Shown piece after piece: positions 25,321 through 33,968 of a DNA stretch of 64,000 bases; positions within the stretch are counted from its first letter, which is position 1, and each line of letters begins with the position of its first letter. The translations under genes and the position numbers were made by a program. The DNA is from SHVO01 sp041905795 (GTDB lineage Bacteria; Pseudomonadota; Alphaproteobacteria; Rhodospirillales; Rhodospirillaceae), in the NCBI GenBank assembly GCA_041905795.1, contig JAYRKL010000015.1, forward strand, positions 37,066 through 101,065, read 5' to 3'. A model generated the notes under the pieces. It was given only the letters and a program-made list of their open reading frames with translations, was not told the DNA's origin and did not search any database.

Positions 25321-27654
25321 TCAGTTCCGGACGGCGCCGCGCAACCGCAGCGCGTTGGCGATGACGCTCACCGACGACAGCGCCATGGCCGCGGCGGCGA
25401 ACTCGGGCGACAACAGCAGGCCGAACGCCGGGTACAGCGCCCCGGCGGCGACGGGAATGCCGGCGGCGTTGTAGGCGAACGCGAAGAACAGGTTCTGGCG
25501 GATGTTGGTCATGGCCGCCCGCGACAGGCGCCGGGCGCGCACGATCCCCATAAGATCGCCCTTCACCAATGTCACGCCGGCGCTTTCCATCGCCACGTCC
25601 GCGCCGGTGCCCATGGCGATGCCGACATCGGCGGCCGCCAGCGCCGGCGCGTCGTTGACGCCGTCGCCCGCCATCGCCACCACCCGCCCCTCGGCGCGCA
25701 GGCGGGCGACGATGCGGCTCTTATCCTCGGGCAGCACCTCGGCCTCCACCTCGCCGATGCCGAGCTTGGCGGCGACCGCGCGCGCCGAGGTGGCGTGGTC
25801 GCCCGTCAGCATGACCACCCGCAGGCCCTCGTCCCGCAGCATCTTCATGGCCTCGGGCGTGGACTGCTTGATGGGGTCGGCGATGGCGATGATGCCGCCG
25901 CCCTCGCCCGCCACGGCGATGTGGATCGCCGTCGCGCCGTCGGCGCGCAGGCGCTCGGCTTCGGCCTTCTGCGCCGAGACGTCGAAACCCAGCGACGACA
26001 GGAATGCCGCGCTGCCGAGGGCGACCCGCCGGCCCTCCACCATGCCCACGGCGCCCCGGCCGGTGGGCGAAGCGAAGTCCGTGACCGGCGGGATGGCAAA
26101 GCCGCGGCTGCGGGCCGCGCGCATGATCGCCTGCGCCAGGGGATGCTCGCTGGCCTGTTCCACCGCGGCGCCGAACCGCAGCAGCGCGTCCACCGCCTGG
26201 CCCGGCGCGGGGATGATCGCCGTGACCGCCGGGCGGCCTTCGGTGAGCGTGCCGGTCTTGTCGACCACCAGGGTGTCGACTTTCTCCAGGCGCTCGAGCG
26301 CTTCGGCGTTGCGGATCAGCACGCCCATCTCGGCGCCCCGGCCGACGCCGACCATCACCGACATCGGCGTCGCCAGGCCAAGCGCACAGGGGCAGGCGAT
26401 GATCAGCACCGACACCGCCGCCACCAGGGCATGAGCCCCGCGCGGCGCGGGACCGAGCGCCAGCCACGCCACCAGCGCCGCCGCCGCCGTCAGGATCACC
26501 AGCGGCACGAACCACGCCGAGACGCGGTCCGCCAGGCGCTGGACCGGCGCGCGGCTGCGGGCGGCGTCCGCCACCAGGGCGACGATACGCGCCAGCATGG
26601 TGTCCCTGCCGACTTTCTCCGCCGCGACGATCAGTGCGCCGCTCTGGTTGATGGTGCCGCCGATGACGCGGTCGCCGGGTCCTTTGCGCACCGGCATGGC
26701 CTCGCCCGTGACCAGGCTCTCATCCACCGATGAGCCGCCGTCGAGGACCTTGCCGTCCACCGGCACCTTGTCGCCGGGGCGCACGCGCAGCCGGTCGCCC
26801 ACCTGCACCGCCGCGAGCGGGATTTCTTCCTCCGCGTCATCGGCGCCCAGGCGCCGGGCGACTTTCGGCGCCAACGCCAGCAGCGCGCGGATGGCGCCCG
26901 AGGTATGGGCCCGGGCCCGCAGCTCCAGCACCTGCCCCAGGAGAACCAGCACCGTGATCGTCGCCGCCGCCTCGAAATAGACCGCGCCGTCCGCAACCCA
27001 TCCGGGCGCCAGCATCACCGCCGCGCTATAGGTCCAGGCAACGCCGGTCCCCATGGCGATCAGGGTGAACATGTTCAAATTGCGCGAGGCCAGGGACATC
27101 CGCGCCCGCGCGAAGAACGGCGCGCCCGCCCACAGCACCACCGGCGCCGACAGGACGAACTGGATCCACGCGGAAACCCGGGGCGCGATCAGGTGATGGA
27201 GGTCGAACAGGTGCCCACCCATTTCCAGCGCCAACACCGGCAAGGTGAGCGCCGCGGCGATCCAGAACCTGCGCGTCATGTCGGCGCTTTCGGGATTGGG
27301 CCCGTCGTCGGTGGTCACCGCCGCCGGCTCCAGCGCCATGCCGCAGATCGGGCAGCTTCCCGGCCCCACCTGCCGCACTTCAGGGTGCATCGGGCATGTG
27401 TAGACCGCCCCCGCGTCCGCGTCCGCCGCCGACGGTCCGGCCGGAGCGAGGTAGGACCCGGGCGACGCGACGAACTTGGTGCGGCATCCGGCCGAACAAA
27501 AATAATAGCTCTCACCGGCATGGACCGCGCGATGCCGCGCCGTCGCCGGATCGACCGACATGCCGCATACCGGGTCTTTGGCGGCGCCGGCGGGACCAGG
27601 ACCGCCGCAACATGAGGCGTGCGCGGCCGGGGCGTGGGTGTGATCCGTGGTCAT
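25321..27654 (-). CDS. copA: Copper/heavy-metal translocating P1B-type ATPase
   Basis: 777 aa. The N terminus is His/Cys-rich, then a YHS/TRASH-type metal site (DPVCGMS, Cys30) and a CPMHP..CPICGM metal-binding module near 90-113; a classical HMA domain is absent. Eight membrane helices carry the Cu-type CPC motif (421-423). Phosphorylated Asp465 lies in DKTGTLTEG, followed by the HP locus SEHPLA and GDGVNDAPAL. It exports Cu(I) or Ag(I) from the cytoplasm. The metal-sensing ECF sigma locus nearby supports a role in copper defence. Confidence 0.93.
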   Translation of the reverse strand: MTTDHTHAPAAHASCCGGPGPAGAAKDPVCGMSVDPATARHRAVHAGESYYFCSAGCRTKFVASPGSYLAPAGPSAADADAGAVYTCPMHPEVRQVGPGSCPICGMALEPAAVTTDDGPNPESADMTRRFWIAAALTLPVLALEMGGHLFDLHHLIAPRVSAWIQFVLSAPVVLWAGAPFFARARMSLASRNLNMFTLIAMGTGVAWTYSAAVMLAPGWVADGAVYFEAAATITVLVLLGQVLELRARAHTSGAIRALLALAPKVARRLGADDAEEEIPLAAVQVGDRLRVRPGDKVPVDGKVLDGGSSVDESLVTGEAMPVRKGPGDRVIGGTINQSGALIVAAEKVGRDTMLARIVALVADAARSRAPVQRLADRVSAWFVPLVILTAAAALVAWLALGPAPRGAHALVAAVSVLIIACPCALGLATPMSVMVGVGRGAEMGVLIRNAEALERLEKVDTLVVDKTGTLTEGRPAVTAIIPAPGQAVDALLRFGAAVEQASEHPLAQAIMRAARSRGFAIPPVTDFASPTGRGAVGMVEGRRVALGSAAFLSSLGFDVSAQKAEAERLRADGATAIHIAVAGEGGGIIAIADPIKQSTPEAMKMLRDEGLRVVMLTGDHATSARAVAAKLGIGEVEAEVLPEDKSRIVARLRAEGRVVAMAGDGVNDAPALAAADVGIAMGTGADVAMESAGVTLVKGDLMGIVRARRLSRAAMTNIRQNLFFAFAYNAAGIPVAAGALYPAFGLLLSPEFAAAAMALSSVSVIANALRLRGAVRN

Positions 27655-27830
27655 GGGCGACTATGGCATCGGGAGACGTCGGCAGACAACGCCGCGGGAT
27701 CGCGGCGCCGGTCGATGTGCCTGGCCGCACCGGCCGCTGGGATCAGAAGACGGGATCGGAAGGCGGGGTCAGGAAGCAAAAAAGCAGCATCGGTCCCCGG
27801 CCGCCCCGGAGCGTTGACCGGGATCAAGGC

Positions 27831-28358
27831 CTAATGAACGATCTGCCAGGCCCCGTCGGCCTGCTGGCAGGCGGTGCCGGAGGCCTTCTCGGTGCCGCCG
27901 CCGATGGTCACTTCCTGCTGGAACGCGCGGCAGAGCCGGCCGTCCTGGGTATGGCCCTCGCGGGTGGCGGTGACCGCGCCCGAGGCCGGGCCGTCGTTCC
28001 ATTCCACCGGTTCGTTCACCGGCGCGGTGGTGGCCTCGACGATGGCGGCTTCGTGGGCGCGCATCTGTTCCTCGTTCAGGTTGCGGACGATGGCCAGGTC
28101 CCAGGCGGTGAAGCCGAAGTACCGCCACGCCAGGCCGTCCTCGTAGAAATAACCGTAACCGCCGAACACCGGGCCGTAGCGCCGCACCACCGGATAGCCG
28201 TGATAGAAGCGCTCGCGCGGCACCATCACGCGCACATAGCCGCGCGGATAGCCGTGGCGCACCTCGACCACATGGCGGCGGTCCTGAGCCGACGCCGGGA
28301 CGGCGGCCCACAGGCCGACGCAAGCCAGACTCAAGACACACTTCGCCCGCAATGACAT
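27831..28358 (-). CDS. Exported protein with RT0821/17-kDa surface-antigen-like C terminus
   Basis: 175 aa, signal peptide ending VPASAQ. An Arg/Tyr/Gly-rich segment (YPRGYVRVM..RYGPVFGGYGYFYE) precedes a C-terminal domain CRAFQQEVTIGG..ASGTACQQADGAWQIV, which matches the C-terminal pattern of COG4520 surface antigens. The same tail occurs in the protein at 43517-43978. Function unknown; envelope location likely. It sits between copA and the metal-sensor trio on the same strand. Confidence 0.75.
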   Translation of the reverse strand: MSLRAKCVLSLACVGLWAAVPASAQDRRHVVEVRHGYPRGYVRVMVPRERFYHGYPVVRRYGPVFGGYGYFYEDGLAWRYFGFTAWDLAIVRNLNEEQMRAHEAAIVEATTAPVNEPVEWNDGPASGAVTATREGHTQDGRLCRAFQQEVTIGGGTEKASGTACQQADGAWQIVH

Positions 28359-28388
28359 GACGTCACCTCAAAGAGACCTGGGGAAGGA

Positions 28389-29009
28389 CTATTGCTTCGG
28401 CGGCGGCGGCGGGCCGACCATGGCGCCGCCCTCGCCCTCCGGCGGCGGCATCATATTCGGCATGTCCCCCGGCGGCGGCGGCATCATGCGCGGCTGGCCG
28501 GGCAGGCCGGGCGAGTCAAAACCGGAATTGAAGCGGTTGGGCGAAGCGTTGAGGATCGGCCCCAGCAGCACGCGCTCGTCGACCGAAAGTTCGGGCGCGG
28601 CCTGCAGCACCACGCGGTGATAGACCTCCTGCGCCGCCACGGATTTGCCGCGCAGGTCGGCGAGCGCCGCCTGCAGCGCGGCCTTGTCGAGCGGCTCGGC
28701 ACGCAAGGCTTGCACGGTCTTGCGGCGCGCCTGCACCCAGTCGCGCATCACCTGGTCCATGTCGCTCTTCTCGGAGGCGAACACTTTGTCGAGAACGGCG
28801 CGGGTCTGTTCGGCGCGTTCGGGGTTGATCTTGGTGAAATTGCCGCGCACCACCATCTCGCGCATGGGGCCCGGGCGGCGCTCGCCGAAACCGAAGCCCC
28901 AGCGGTTGGTCACCTGCGAGAACACGAAGCCGGCGAAGGCGGCGTTCGCCAGCAGCGATCCCAGCAAAACCCACTTGATGGCGTTAAGCGACTTTTCCAT
29001 CGTACTCAC
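28389..29009 (-). CDS. Periplasmic metal sensor, CnrX/ZraP-like, with Met-rich tail
   Basis: 206 aa from GTG 29009 (GGAG 8 bp upstream, overlapping the previous stop); ATG 29000 is the alternative. One N-terminal membrane helix (about 12-32) anchors a helical CnrX/CpxP-like hairpin (about 60-165, with RRKTVQALRAEPLDKAALQAAL). The last 40 residues are Pro/Met-rich (MMPPPPGDMPNMMPPPEG), a possible Cu(I)/Ag(I) ligand set not seen in CnrX. By analogy with CnrYXH it would release an ECF sigma factor when metal binds. Confidence 0.8.
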   Translation of the reverse strand: MSTMEKSLNAIKWVLLGSLLANAAFAGFVFSQVTNRWGFGFGERRPGPMREMVVRGNFTKINPERAEQTRAVLDKVFASEKSDMDQVMRDWVQARRKTVQALRAEPLDKAALQAALADLRGKSVAAQEVYHRVVLQAAPELSVDERVLLGPILNASPNRFNSGFDSPGLPGQPRMMPPPPGDMPNMMPPPEGEGGAMVGPPPPPKQ

Positions 29010-29269
29010 CACAGGATCTCCGCGATTTCGCTGCCGTCGTCGGCGGCGGCTTCGGGCGCGGAGACAAAGGCGCCCGCGCCCCAGCCCACCACGACCGCCA
29101 AGGTCAAGGCCGCGACCCGCATCTTCAAGGGGCCGGGGAACAACGACCAGCCGGTGTCCTTCCGTGCCGCGATCACGCGCGCGGCGACACGCCCGGCGAG
29201 CCACGGTGACGCCGGCGGCACCTGCCAGGCGTTGAGAGCGGTGTTCAGGTCATGATCATCGTGTGTCAT
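29006..29269 (-). CDS. Small single-pass anti-sigma-like protein
   Basis: 87 aa from ATG 29267-29269. A cytoplasmic half (DLNTALNAWQVPPASPWLAGRVAARVIAARK) precedes one helix (about 50-68) and a short acidic periplasmic tail (DDGSEIAEILW). Size and topology match CnrY-type anti-sigma factors, although sequence similarity is not evident. Its start overlaps the sigma stop (ATGA) and its stop overlaps the sensor start, so all three are co-translated. Confidence 0.75.
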   Translation of the reverse strand: MTHDDHDLNTALNAWQVPPASPWLAGRVAARVIAARKDTGWSLFPGPLKMRVAALTLAVVVGWGAGAFVSAPEAAADDGSEIAEILW

Positions 29270-29889
29270 GCGATGGTCCTCAGTTTCGGTGAAAGCGAAG
29301 CGCGCGGCTTGTCCTGCGGTCTGGTGTCCGCCTGCAGACGCTCGCGCAATGCAGCCTTGGCCCGGTGCAGCAATGACTCCACCGCGCCGACGCTGGTCTT
29401 GAGGACATCGGCGGCTTCCGCCAGGCCCATGTTCTCGTAAAAGCACAAGGTGATGGCGGCGCGCTGCCGGTCGGGCAGCGCCAGCACGCCGGCGGCGATG
29501 CGGCTTTCGTCCTCGGTCGCCATCATCACCTGTTCCTGGTTGGGGTCGCCGCTGGTCAGTTCGCCGGCGTCGTCCAGGGTCGTCGACGGACGGCGCTTTC
29601 TGTATTCGTCGATGCCGCGGTTGATCACCGCGCGCCGCATCCAGGTGTGGAAGCTTGCGGTGGAGAACCAGCCTTGGCGGTAGCTGAGCATTTTCATCAG
29701 TACGTCCTGGGCGATGTCCTCGGCCTGGGCCCGGTGGCCGACCATGCGGTAGGCGATGCGATAGGCCTCGTCCATATGCCGGGTCACGAGCGTGCGCACC
29801 GCGCCCTCGTCACCGTCCCGGGACATGGTGATCAGGGTCTCGTCATCCAGTTCCGCGAGGCGCGCCATGTCCCGGTCGTTTATGTCCAT
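29266..29889 (-). CDS. ECF RNA polymerase sigma factor
   Basis: 207 aa. Region 2 (about 25-95: AYRIAYRMVGHRAQAEDIAQDVLMKML, with W-T-W-like FHTWMRRAVINRGIDEYRKR) and region 4 (about 135-190: LPDRQRAAITLCFYENMGLAEAADVLKTSVGAVESLLHRAKAALRERL) are complete. First gene of a sigma / anti-sigma-like / CnrX-like sensor operon. Likely directs expression of metal-resistance genes, perhaps the adjacent copA, but no promoter signature has been matched. Confidence 0.92.
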   Translation of the reverse strand: MDINDRDMARLAELDDETLITMSRDGDEGAVRTLVTRHMDEAYRIAYRMVGHRAQAEDIAQDVLMKMLSYRQGWFSTASFHTWMRRAVINRGIDEYRKRRPSTTLDDAGELTSGDPNQEQVMMATEDESRIAAGVLALPDRQRAAITLCFYENMGLAEAADVLKTSVGAVESLLHRAKAALRERLQADTRPQDKPRASLSPKLRTIA

Positions 29890-30227
29890 GTCCTGAGAAT
29901 AGAACGGGAAAGCGGTGGAAATCCTGCGTTCGTGACGTTTTTGACAGGTGCTCCGTCAGGTGGGGAAATCGCCCGCAGGAAACCGGGACCCGCGCCGTTT
30001 TTTCTTCATCACGGCGGCAACAGGGGGCCCGCGACCGCCAGCCCCTAAAATGAAGCGAATCAAGGAATTACAGGAATCAACGCGAGGTCCTCCCCCTGGC
30101 GTTGTGTCCGGAGCCCTTCCCCTCCCCTCCCCCCTCGAGCAGGGCTCCATGACGAGGCCACCGGCGCCTACCCAGCGCTGGTGGCCTCCCCCCCTTCGGG
30201 GAATTCAAATTTTCGCCGCCGCACCGG
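29890..30227. other. 338-bp gap with strong hairpins
   Basis: No gene seen. It contains GGAGCCCT/AGGGCTCC around 30110-30148 and a near-perfect 14-bp hairpin at 30154-30167/30175-30188 (GAGGCCACCGGCGC / GCGCTGGTGGCCTC), followed by CCCC-TTC-GGGG. The hairpins sit about 40-75 bp beyond the stop of the TPR-methyltransferase gene (which reads leftward) and probably stabilise or end its mRNA. The left part should hold the sigma-factor promoter. Confidence 0.5.
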
Positions 30228-32060
30228 TCAGTGACCCGCGTGCGGCGTTTTATAAGCCCAGAACTGATACATGTTGATGAAGGTGTCCGGGTGGGCGCGC
30301 TCGAAGGCGTCCCAGTTGGCCAGCGACGTCATGGCCGGATCGCCGGCATGGGCCGCGCGATAGTCGGCCTGGGCCTCGCGGGTGAGGTTATCGAAACCGG
30401 CGAAGGTCAATCCGCTGCCCGACAGCAGCCGCGCGAGTCCGGGAATGTCGAGATTGGTCTCCTGCACGTGAAACAGGAGATCGCGGCACCCTGAGGCGGA
30501 GAACAGGTCCGGGTATGACATGGCGGCCGCGGGATGGCCGGACGGCAACGCGAACAGCTGCCGGCGGAAACGGCGGATGCCGGCGAGGGTGGCGGTGATG
30601 CCTTCCCGCGCGCGCAGATCCTGCGCCGCGATGATCTTGTGCCGCGCGATCCGGCTATAGAGCGCGAGGCGCATGATGCCCTCGGGCTTGAGCAGGCCGC
30701 ACAGCACATCGAGCCCGGCCGCGGGATTGTGCAGATGGTGCAGCACGCCGCCGCATTCGATGACGTCGAACCGAAGATTGAGCCGGGCGAGCTTGAGGAT
30801 ATCGGCCTGGAAGTAACTGATGCGGCCGATGCCCAGTTCAGCGGTCTTGCGGATGGCGTAGGCCAGGCTGGTACGGCTCAGGTCCACCGCCAGGATGCGC
30901 GCGCGCGGATACACATCCGCCACCTGGATGGCGTGATGGCCGGTGCCGCAGCCCGCCACCAGAATGTCCAGGCGCGCATCGGCCGGCAGCGCCGCGGCGC
31001 CCGGCGGCCGCGGCGGCGCCATGGGTTCGGCGCGGCTCGGCACGATCCAGCGCGGATAGGGGTTCTCCTGGTACTGGTCGCGCACCGCCAGGGATACGGT
31101 GTCGGTGACCGGCGTCAACGCCGGAATCCCGGCGGTGATCGTCCGTTCGCGCGCCGGTTCCTCGACCTGCCGGCGCCGGACGGAGGCCCACGCGTCATCG
31201 CCGGGAGACGCGTCCGGCAGCGCCGCGGCCGGCAGGTCGCACAGCGGCATGTAGCAGCCGAGCATAGCGGCAGCATCGGAGGCGCGCGCCGTTTCCAGCA
31301 TGGCCGCCAGGCGCGCGCGCTGGCGCGTGTCGCCGGCGGATTCATCCCAGACGTACTCATTGGCGAAACACTGTTCGGCCAGGGCCATCAACGCCGGCCT
31401 CAAATCCGCGCGCTCCGGCGGCAGCGCGCCGTCGGCGCCGACGCTTTGCGCCAGGAGGCTGCGCAGCCGCGTGAGATGCTGTTCGACAAAACGGTCGACG
31501 ACGATGAACACCCGAAGCCCGGCCACGAACAAGGGATCGCGGAACACCGGCGCCGCCAGGAAGGCCGCGTCGTCCGGATCGCGGTCCTTGAGTCGCGCGC
31601 GGACAAAAGCGGAAAATGTGGCGGCGTGGCCGGCGCTGGCATAGCCATGCCGCAGCAGCATGCCCAAGGCGGTGACGGTCTCGGGAAGCGTCACGTCGGC
31701 GCCGGGGATCACGTAATTGAGGGCCTTGGCGCAGGCGTCGGCATCGACCCCGCGCGCCGCCAATCCGACCACGCCCTTCACGGCCGAGGTGGCCGCGCCC
31801 AGGGCATGCAGGACGAACGCCGTCTTCAGCTGCGGCGTCGGATTGCCTTCGCATCTATTGAAGCAATCCTCGGCGACGCGGATGGCGGCGGCGCGTTGCC
31901 CGGCCGGCGCGGCCACCGCGGCCATCTCCTTCAGCACCCGCGGCTGCGCCGGGTCCAACGCCAGCGCCTGCGTGAACAGCGCCACCGCGTCGGCCGGCTG
32001 CGCCGTGCGGGCACGGGCCACCAGTGCGTCAAAAGTTTCGCGGTCAAGGTTTTGGTTCAT
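30228..32060 (-). CDS. TPR-containing class I SAM-dependent methyltransferase
   Basis: 610 aa from ATG 32060. The N-terminal two-thirds is helical and begins with TPR-like repeats (RARTAQPADAVALFTQALALDPAQPRVLKEMAA, about 12-45). The methyltransferase domain covers about 350-500: motif I ILVAGCGTGHHAIQ, acidic ILAVDLSRTSL, then FDVIECGGVLHHLHNP. The NQYPRW-like segment DQYQENPYPRW (just before the domain) recalls bacterial proteins that pair TPRs with a methyltransferase. Substrate unknown; the TPR part may bind a protein or glycan target. Confidence 0.85.
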   Translation of the reverse strand: MNQNLDRETFDALVARARTAQPADAVALFTQALALDPAQPRVLKEMAAVAAPAGQRAAAIRVAEDCFNRCEGNPTPQLKTAFVLHALGAATSAVKGVVGLAARGVDADACAKALNYVIPGADVTLPETVTALGMLLRHGYASAGHAATFSAFVRARLKDRDPDDAAFLAAPVFRDPLFVAGLRVFIVVDRFVEQHLTRLRSLLAQSVGADGALPPERADLRPALMALAEQCFANEYVWDESAGDTRQRARLAAMLETARASDAAAMLGCYMPLCDLPAAALPDASPGDDAWASVRRRQVEEPARERTITAGIPALTPVTDTVSLAVRDQYQENPYPRWIVPSRAEPMAPPRPPGAAALPADARLDILVAGCGTGHHAIQVADVYPRARILAVDLSRTSLAYAIRKTAELGIGRISYFQADILKLARLNLRFDVIECGGVLHHLHNPAAGLDVLCGLLKPEGIMRLALYSRIARHKIIAAQDLRAREGITATLAGIRRFRRQLFALPSGHPAAAMSYPDLFSASGCRDLLFHVQETNLDIPGLARLLSGSGLTFAGFDNLTREAQADYRAAHAGDPAMTSLANWDAFERAHPDTFINMYQFWAYKTPHAGH

Positions 32061-32132
32061 GGCCGCTAGAGAGCCCGCCGCGCCGCGGCGCGTCAAGGTT
32101 GCCAGGGCCGTCACACCTTGACCCTCAAAGCC

Positions 32133-32163
32133 AGAACCCGCCCCCATTCAGGGGGCGGGTTCT
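32133..32163. terminator. 13-bp GC hairpin, probable terminator or boundary
   Basis: Perfect stem AGAACCCGCCCCC / GGGGGCGGGTTCT with loop ATTCA. It lies 73 bp upstream of the methyltransferase start and 61 bp beyond the stop of the small gene at 32224-32439, which reads leftward, so it may end that transcript. No long T-run on either side. Confidence 0.6.
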
Positions 32164-32223
32164 GATCGGCTGGATCACGGACGGGGGTTGCCAGGGAACG
32201 ATCCAGCCAGGGTTTGTCATGGG

Positions 32224-32439
32224 TTATGGAATGCTGTGCCGGTTGGTCCTTTCAGTTGTGGGGTCAGGTACGTGAAGCCTTGGGTACGTTAAGCCTTGGG
32301 CAAAACCCGGTCGGCAGGCGCCGCCCCCGCGGCAGAGGGTCCGGCGCACCATGAAGCGGTAGGCCAGCGCGGTCGAACGGACCGCGCGCTCATCAGGGGT
32401 CAGCCGCCGGCTGGCATCGGGATCGGTCAGTCCGCCCAT
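32224..32439 (-). CDS. 71-aa hypothetical protein with an ideal ribosome site
   Basis: ATG 32439 is preceded by GGAGG with 6-bp spacing (GGAGGAAAAAATG), which is the main support for the gene. The peptide is basic and begins MGGLTDPDASRRLTPDERAV. No domain recognised. The frame upstream in register with 32427 (ending KKWAD) overlaps its start and may be the tail of another small reading frame; I do not call that one. Confidence 0.45.
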   Translation of the reverse strand: MGGLTDPDASRRLTPDERAVRSTALAYRFMVRRTLCRGGGACRPGFAQGLTYPRLHVPDPTTERTNRHSIP

Positions 32440-32677
32440 TTTTTCCTCCGTCTTTTCGTGCCTTTTTCCAGCAACGGCCTTTTTAAGCAGAGAGAGCGAA
32501 CGCCCTTGCCGCCCATGCGTTCCTGAAGGGCTTCAACCGCGAGCACTCCCGCAGCATCGATGCGCCAACGGTAGGAGCGCCTGGCGGAGCTGACAATATT
32601 CAGCCGGTTTTTGTCACGCGCGCCGCAAAGCCGGCCCAAAAAAGTCACAGCCCAAAGCGACAGGAGTCCGCGACAAC

Positions 32678-33241
32678 GTGCAGATGGGTCTTTGCATGAC
32701 GATTTCTCGGACTTTGTCCCGCGCCAGGGACAAGCGGCACGGCACCCGGTTGTGGAGCGCCGCGACGATCGCACTCGCCGCCGGCGTCAGCGCCTGCACC
32801 GCACAACAGGCGGAGCGCGTGCCGTCGCCGGCGGTTGCGTTTCCGGCGCCCGAACCGGCCCCGCAAGCGCCCGCCGCGCAACCGCAGCCGCCCAAGCCGG
32901 CGCCGCCGAAACGCGCGGTCCTGCCCGCGCCGCCGGCGGCCGGAAACGTGCCGGCGGCGAGCCAGGGCATCGGCCAAGTCATTGGCCAGGTCATAGGAAT
33001 GTCACAGGACGACTTGCGCAACGCCCTGGGCGAACCGGCGGAGCGAATCGATCAGGGGCCGGGCCAGGCCTGGATCTACAGAACCCCCGCCTGCACCGTG
33101 GAGGTGGTGTTCTTCCTCGACGTCACCCGCAACGGCTACTACGCGCTCGACCGGAAAATTTCCGGGCCAGCCCTGCTTGAACACGACAGTCCTGCAGAAC
33201 GTGCCTGCTACGCGGAGATCCAGAATGCTCGATACCGCTGA
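32678..33241 (+). CDS. Lipoprotein with BamE/SmpA-like domain
   Basis: 187 aa from GTG 32678 (AGGAG 11 bp upstream; ATG 32684 and 32696 are alternatives). The signal ends in the lipobox GVSAC near residue 40, followed by a Pro/Ala linker (about 50-95). The C-terminal domain begins GMSQDDLRNALGEPAERIDQGPGQAWIYRTPACTVEVVFFLD, the typical SmpA/BamE/OmlA pattern of outer-membrane assembly factors. It is not the usual core BamE and may be a paralogue. Its end overlaps the response-regulator start by 17 bp. Confidence 0.8.
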   Translation: MQMGLCMTISRTLSRARDKRHGTRLWSAATIALAAGVSACTAQQAERVPSPAVAFPAPEPAPQAPAAQPQPPKPAPPKRAVLPAPPAAGNVPAASQGIGQVIGQVIGMSQDDLRNALGEPAERIDQGPGQAWIYRTPACTVEVVFFLDVTRNGYYALDRKISGPALLEHDSPAERACYAEIQNARYR

Positions 33242-33968
33242 CGCCGCCCCCGCCGTCGTCCTGGTCGACGATGACACCCTGTTCTTGAAAACCTTCGGCG
33301 CCAACCTCGAGCGCGCCGGCTACCGGGTCAGCGCCTTCGACGATCCCGCCGCGGTGCTGCAGTCGGACCGGCGCGGCGACGCCTATATCCTGGACTGGCA
33401 TATGCCGCGCATCGACGGGCTGGAACTCCTGAACCGCCTGCGCGAGTCCGGCGTCACGGCGCCGATCATGTTCCTGACCTCGCTGAACCAGCCGCTGTTC
33501 GAGGAGATGGCGCTGGAGCACGGCGCGGTGGAGTTCGTGGAGAAGACCCGCAGCCCCGCGGTCATCATCAAGCGCCTGGAGCTGGTGATCGCCGGCGCGC
33601 GCCACCGCCAACGGCCCGCCCCGGCCGCCGACACCATCGATGCCGGGCGCCTCGCCCTCAAAACCGAGGCCAAGCGCGCCCATTGGGACGGCCGCGAGGT
33701 CGGGCTGTCGCTGGGCGAGTTCGAGGTGGTGGCGCTCCTGGCCGCCAAGGCCGGGACCGACGTCTCCTACCGCGAGATCTACAACACGGTGCAGGCCGAA
33801 GGCTTCATCGCCGGACAGGGCGCAGAGGGCTACCGCACCAATGTCCGCGCGCTGATCAAGCGCATCCGGCGCAAGTTCGCCGCGGTCGACCCCACGTTCG
33901 CCGCGCTCGAGAACTATCCGGGCTTCGGCTACCGCTGGCGCCGGGAGACCCGCTCACCAGATGCCTGA
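33225..33968 (+). CDS. OmpR-family response regulator
   Basis: 247 aa from ATG 33225 with GGAG 8 bp upstream, inside the end of the lipoprotein gene. Receiver: D15/D16, phospho-acceptor Asp57 (YILDWHMP), FLTS switch, Lys in FVEKT. Winged-helix output domain about 145-240, ending GFGYRWRR, with a helix YRTNVRALIKRIRRKF for DNA contact. The DNA-binding loop is longer than usual. Followed by its kinase (8 bp overlap). Confidence 0.92.
   Translation: MLDTADAAPAVVLVDDDTLFLKTFGANLERAGYRVSAFDDPAAVLQSDRRGDAYILDWHMPRIDGLELLNRLRESGVTAPIMFLTSLNQPLFEEMALEHGAVEFVEKTRSPAVIIKRLELVIAGARHRQRPAPAADTIDAGRLALKTEAKRAHWDGREVGLSLGEFEVVALLAAKAGTDVSYREIYNTVQAEGFIAGQGAEGYRTNVRALIKRIRRKFAAVDPTFAALENYPGFGYRWRRETRSPDA

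Noticed and set aside
29890..30227. CRISPR-like or repetitive array
   Set aside because: The repeats are a few hairpin stems, not regularly spaced direct repeats with unique spacers.
32427..32774. Minus-strand frame ending KKWAD that overlaps the 71-aa gene
   Set aside because: Only the last part looks gene-like and it has no clear start or ribosome site; it could be the leader of the following gene rather than a separate protein.
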